Shown one piece after another: positions 61,522-64,000 of a stretch of 64,000 bases of DNA. Made by a program: the position numbers and the translations under genes. The number at the start of each line of letters is the position of its first letter. Positions within the stretch are counted from its first letter, which is position 1. Origin of the DNA: UBA11574 sp963752565 (GTDB taxonomy: Bacteria; Desulfobacterota; Desulfobacteria; Desulfobacterales; UBA11574); contig CAVVZC010000016.1 in assembly GCA_963752565.1 (NCBI GenBank), positions 1 to 64,000 on the forward strand. The letters are read 5' to 3'. The notes beneath the pieces were generated by a model. That model saw only the letters and a list, made by a program, of their open reading frames with translations. It had not been told where the DNA came from and did not search any database.

Positions 61522-61897
61522 AAAACTAACCGACGCATCAACCAATTGAATAAACAGTAAATATGATAATTGTCTTGACAAACGAACAAAAGATAGTTAC
61601 TTTATTTTGTTAAAATAAAACAGAAAATAATTGATCATATTTGATGGTTTCTAAAAATTTTTTTGGGGTTTTTCAATCACAAATTGATCGGTATTGCCTA
61701 TCAAAAGACTTTTAGAAATCAATCAACTTTAGTTTTAGATTTAATTTTTATGTAAAATAAAGATAAATATGTTCAATTATATCAATGTAAACAAACTATT
61801 ACGGTTTTTTGGCTTCTTCTCATTTAAGAACCTCCCATAATGATCGGTTCCTTTATTATCAGTCATACCATTTTTATCTCAATGGAGGTTGGTCTTT
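61522..61897. other. Intergenic region upstream of dnaG
   Basis: AT-rich, with no gene. TTGACA at 61575-61580 and a weak TACTTT 17 nt later could be a promoter for dnaG-rpoD, but it lies about 300 nt from dnaG, so confidence is low. Confidence 0.35.
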
Positions 61898-63745
61898 TTG
61901 ACAATTTTTATTCCTGAAGATAAGGTTTTAGAGATTAAACATGCAGCCGATATTGTTGACGTCGTTTCAGAAAGCGTGCTGCTGAAAAAAACAGGAAAGA
62001 GCTTTGTTGGTCTTTGCCCGTTTCATTCTGAAAAAACCCCGTCTTTTACCGTAAGTCCCCAAAAACAGATATTTTATTGCTTCGGATGTGCCACTGGTGG
62101 TAATGTGTTTAGTTTTATTATGAAACGTGATGGTATTTCTTTTCCAGAAGCTGCACGGATTCTTTCCAAACAATATGGTGTCAATCTTCCGGTTCAAACG
62201 ATGTCAAAAGACCAAAAAAGGCTCAGGAGCGAAAGAGAAAATCTGCTTTCCGTAAATAGACAGGCGATGGATTTTTTTCACAACAATCTGTTTAGTGTTC
62301 CTTCAGGAAAACAGGCCTTGCTTTATCTCAAGAAAAGGGGAATAAGCCAAGAGACTATAGAAATATTTAGGCTTGGATACGCTCCAGAAGGTTGGAATAA
62401 TATCAATAATTTATTCAATAAAAAGAAGATAGCTCTCGATATTGTAGAAAAAGCCGGACTGATTGTTAAAAGAGAAAACAAAGACGGTTTTTATGATCGT
62501 TTCAGAAACCGAATAATATTTCCAATATTTAATGTGAACATGCATGTGATAGGTTTCGGCGGACGAGTATTGGCTGATGATTTGCCGAAATATTTGAACT
62601 CTCCGGAAACGCTGATTTATTACAAAAGTTCTTCTTTGTACGGTCTTCACCGGGCCAGACAAAAATGCAGGGAGACTGAAACAGTTTACATTGTTGAGGG
62701 GTATTTTGATCTGTTGGCCTTGCATCAGAATGGTATTCAAAATTCCGTTGCAACATTGGGAACTTCTATTACTACGGAGCATGTTCATATCCTCAGAAAC
62801 ATTATCGGCAAAGATGGCCATGTGGTGCTCGTTTTTGATTCTGATGATGCGGGTATGAAAGCTGCGCTGAGAAGCATAGGAATCTTTATGAATTCCGACG
62901 TCGATGCAAATATTATGCTTTTACCTTCAGGACACGATCCTGATTCATATCTTTTTGAATTCGGATACGAATCATTTGTTGATATTGCTAAAAGTGTAAA
63001 GAGCCTTATATCTTTTCTCATAGATGCCTTGATAGAGAAATACGGGCTTACCGTTGAAGGAAAGATTCGTGTGATTTCAGAGATGAGAGAAACGCTGGCA
63101 TCCATCGATGACAGTGTGGCAAGATCTTTGTATATAAAGGAGCTTGCTGAGCGTGTTGGGATTGAAGAAATCGCTGTTTTGGAAAAGGTGAGGGAACTAT
63201 CTTTTCGAAATAGAAGCAGCACCAAAAGGGATACATTTTCAAACAATGATTTTGTTAGCAACCACAGTAAAAACGGTTTTCAGAAGACGGATAAGAAAAA
63301 ATCATTTCATGGCAAGTGGGCAAGGCTGGAGAAGCAGATTATTTCAATGATGCTTCAATTTCCGCCAGTTCTATCCGAAATTGGTGAGCGAGGCATACTT
63401 GATCTTTTTGAGGATAACCGCTTAAAAGCGATTGGAGATTTAATTCTGACGCATCAAGATTGTTCGGATATAAATATCGTTGATGTTATCAACTTAATTG
63501 AAGATAACGAGCAAAGAGGTATTGTAGCTTCCATGGCATTTAGAGAGAATAAGTGGGATTATGATGGATGCCTCAATATTTTAAACCGATTCGAGTCGAT
63601 ACGTAATAAAAAAGAAAATACTTTGATAAAAAAAATAAAAGAAGCTGAAGAGAACAATGATCTTGAATTACTTTCAAAGCTGTTGAGTAAAAAACAAAAA
63701 ATGGCAGTGCTATCTGAAAGAAAGAAGATGGCGTTATTGAAATAA
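61898..63745 (+). CDS. dnaG: DNA primase
   Basis: A 615-residue primase. The N-terminal CHC2 zinc finger is CPFHSEKTPSF then YCFGC. The RNA polymerase core includes FRNRIIFPIFNVNMHVIGFG, and the TOPRIM domain has YIVEGYFDLLALH and VFDSDDAGMKAALR. The C-terminal 150 residues are the helicase-interaction region. I choose TTG at 61898 with GGAGG 9 nt upstream; the TTG at 61889 is too close. rpoD follows after 37 nt, the classical macromolecular-synthesis arrangement. Confidence 0.96.
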   Translation: MTIFIPEDKVLEIKHAADIVDVVSESVLLKKTGKSFVGLCPFHSEKTPSFTVSPQKQIFYCFGCATGGNVFSFIMKRDGISFPEAARILSKQYGVNLPVQTMSKDQKRLRSERENLLSVNRQAMDFFHNNLFSVPSGKQALLYLKKRGISQETIEIFRLGYAPEGWNNINNLFNKKKIALDIVEKAGLIVKRENKDGFYDRFRNRIIFPIFNVNMHVIGFGGRVLADDLPKYLNSPETLIYYKSSSLYGLHRARQKCRETETVYIVEGYFDLLALHQNGIQNSVATLGTSITTEHVHILRNIIGKDGHVVLVFDSDDAGMKAALRSIGIFMNSDVDANIMLLPSGHDPDSYLFEFGYESFVDIAKSVKSLISFLIDALIEKYGLTVEGKIRVISEMRETLASIDDSVARSLYIKELAERVGIEEIAVLEKVRELSFRNRSSTKRDTFSNNDFVSNHSKNGFQKTDKKKSFHGKWARLEKQIISMMLQFPPVLSEIGERGILDLFEDNRLKAIGDLILTHQDCSDINIVDVINLIEDNEQRGIVASMAFRENKWDYDGCLNILNRFESIRNKKENTLIKKIKEAEENNDLELLSKLLSKKQKMAVLSERKKMALLK

Positions 63746-63782
63746 ACACAAAATTAAATGGAGTCTGTAGGAGGCTAAATAC

Positions 63783-64000
63783 ATGGCAAAGAAAGCCGCT
63801 ACAAAAACGAAAAAAAGTAAAAATATTACAAAAAAAACGCTGGACAAGCTTATTTCAAAAGGAAAAAAGAAGGGGTTTCTAACTTATGATGAGATAAACA
63901 AAGCTCTTCCGGATGATTCCCTTTCATTGGAGCAAATTGATGAAACGCTTATCATGTTAAATGATCTTGATATTGAAATCATAGATGAAAAAAAGAACAA
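63783..64000 (+). CDS. rpoD: RNA polymerase sigma factor RpoD (5' part, cut by window end)
   Basis: The frame starts with MAKKAATKTKK after TAGGAGG and reads KGFLTYDEINKALPDDSLS and QIDETLIMLNDLDIEIID, which is sigma region 1.1. It runs off the window after 72 codons. Position after dnaG confirms the assignment. Confidence 0.92.
   Translation, partial: MAKKAATKTKKSKNITKKTLDKLISKGKKKGFLTYDEINKALPDDSLSLEQIDETLIMLNDLDIEIIDEKKN

Noticed and set aside
1..64000. CRISPR arrays or rRNA genes
   Set aside because: No regularly spaced repeat series and no rRNA-like conserved sequence was seen on either strand.

Overview
The window looks like the chromosome of an anaerobic deltaproteobacterium (Desulfobacterota, probably Desulfobacterales). 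This is an inference from the protein families present: a DUF362 ferredoxin protein, a DUF2889 protein, CbiR-type corrinoid remodelling, a short archaeal-type Psd, a YcaO-TPR protein and a TTG-start greA next to rpoZ. Most of the DNA is AT-rich. Two blocks are visibly GC-richer (about 4.0-12.6 kb and 19.4-20.5 kb), which suggests acquired DNA.

Layout. 0-4 kb is mobile debris: an IS4-like transposase, a group II intron-like RNA without a maturase, a DUF362 iron-sulfur protein gene broken by a one-base shift, and the 3' half of a tRNA-Arg gene that looks like an island boundary. 4-13.3 kb (minus strand) is a compact three-gene lipid locus: a DUF374 acyltransferase, a 2631-residue PUFA-synthase-like megasynthase (flavin enoyl-reductase-like, KS, AT, ACP, KR, DH) and a 4'-phosphopantetheinyl transferase. 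13.5-21.7 kb is mixed: a dinB remnant, a QueG-like Fe-S protein, a secreted repeat protein, a cold-shock protein, tRNA-Leu, a phospholipase C/S1-P1-like protein, a CDF-like membrane protein, a DUF2889 protein, a GC-rich class V aminotransferase and several gene fragments.

21.7-33.9 kb (minus strand) is a cobamide uptake, salvage and remodelling regulon under two cobalamin riboswitches. The first controls btuFCD-cobU-cobS-cbiR. The second controls btuB-exbB-exbD-tonB-cobQ-cobT. A small inverted-repeat element has inserted inside the aptamer of the btuF riboswitch, and a related copy lies at 51.1-51.3 kb.

34-64 kb is mainly housekeeping: orphan recC, lon-tsaB, psd-pssA-leuB-asd-greA-rpoZ-ttcA-like-folE2, then dacB, dtd and a glycerate kinase on the minus strand, yqgE, a dynamin-like GTPase with a ParA-family ATPase, a YcaO-TPR gene split by a frameshift, tRNA-Ala, hisB, a small decayed accessory patch, a lipoprotein gene with hisA, and dnaG-rpoD (cut by the window end).

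Several otherwise conserved genes (DUF362, cbiR, ycaO, an ABC-exporter-like fragment and perhaps the transposase) show single-base frame changes. Either the genome carries recent pseudogenes or the assembly has residual indel errors; the sequence alone cannot separate these.
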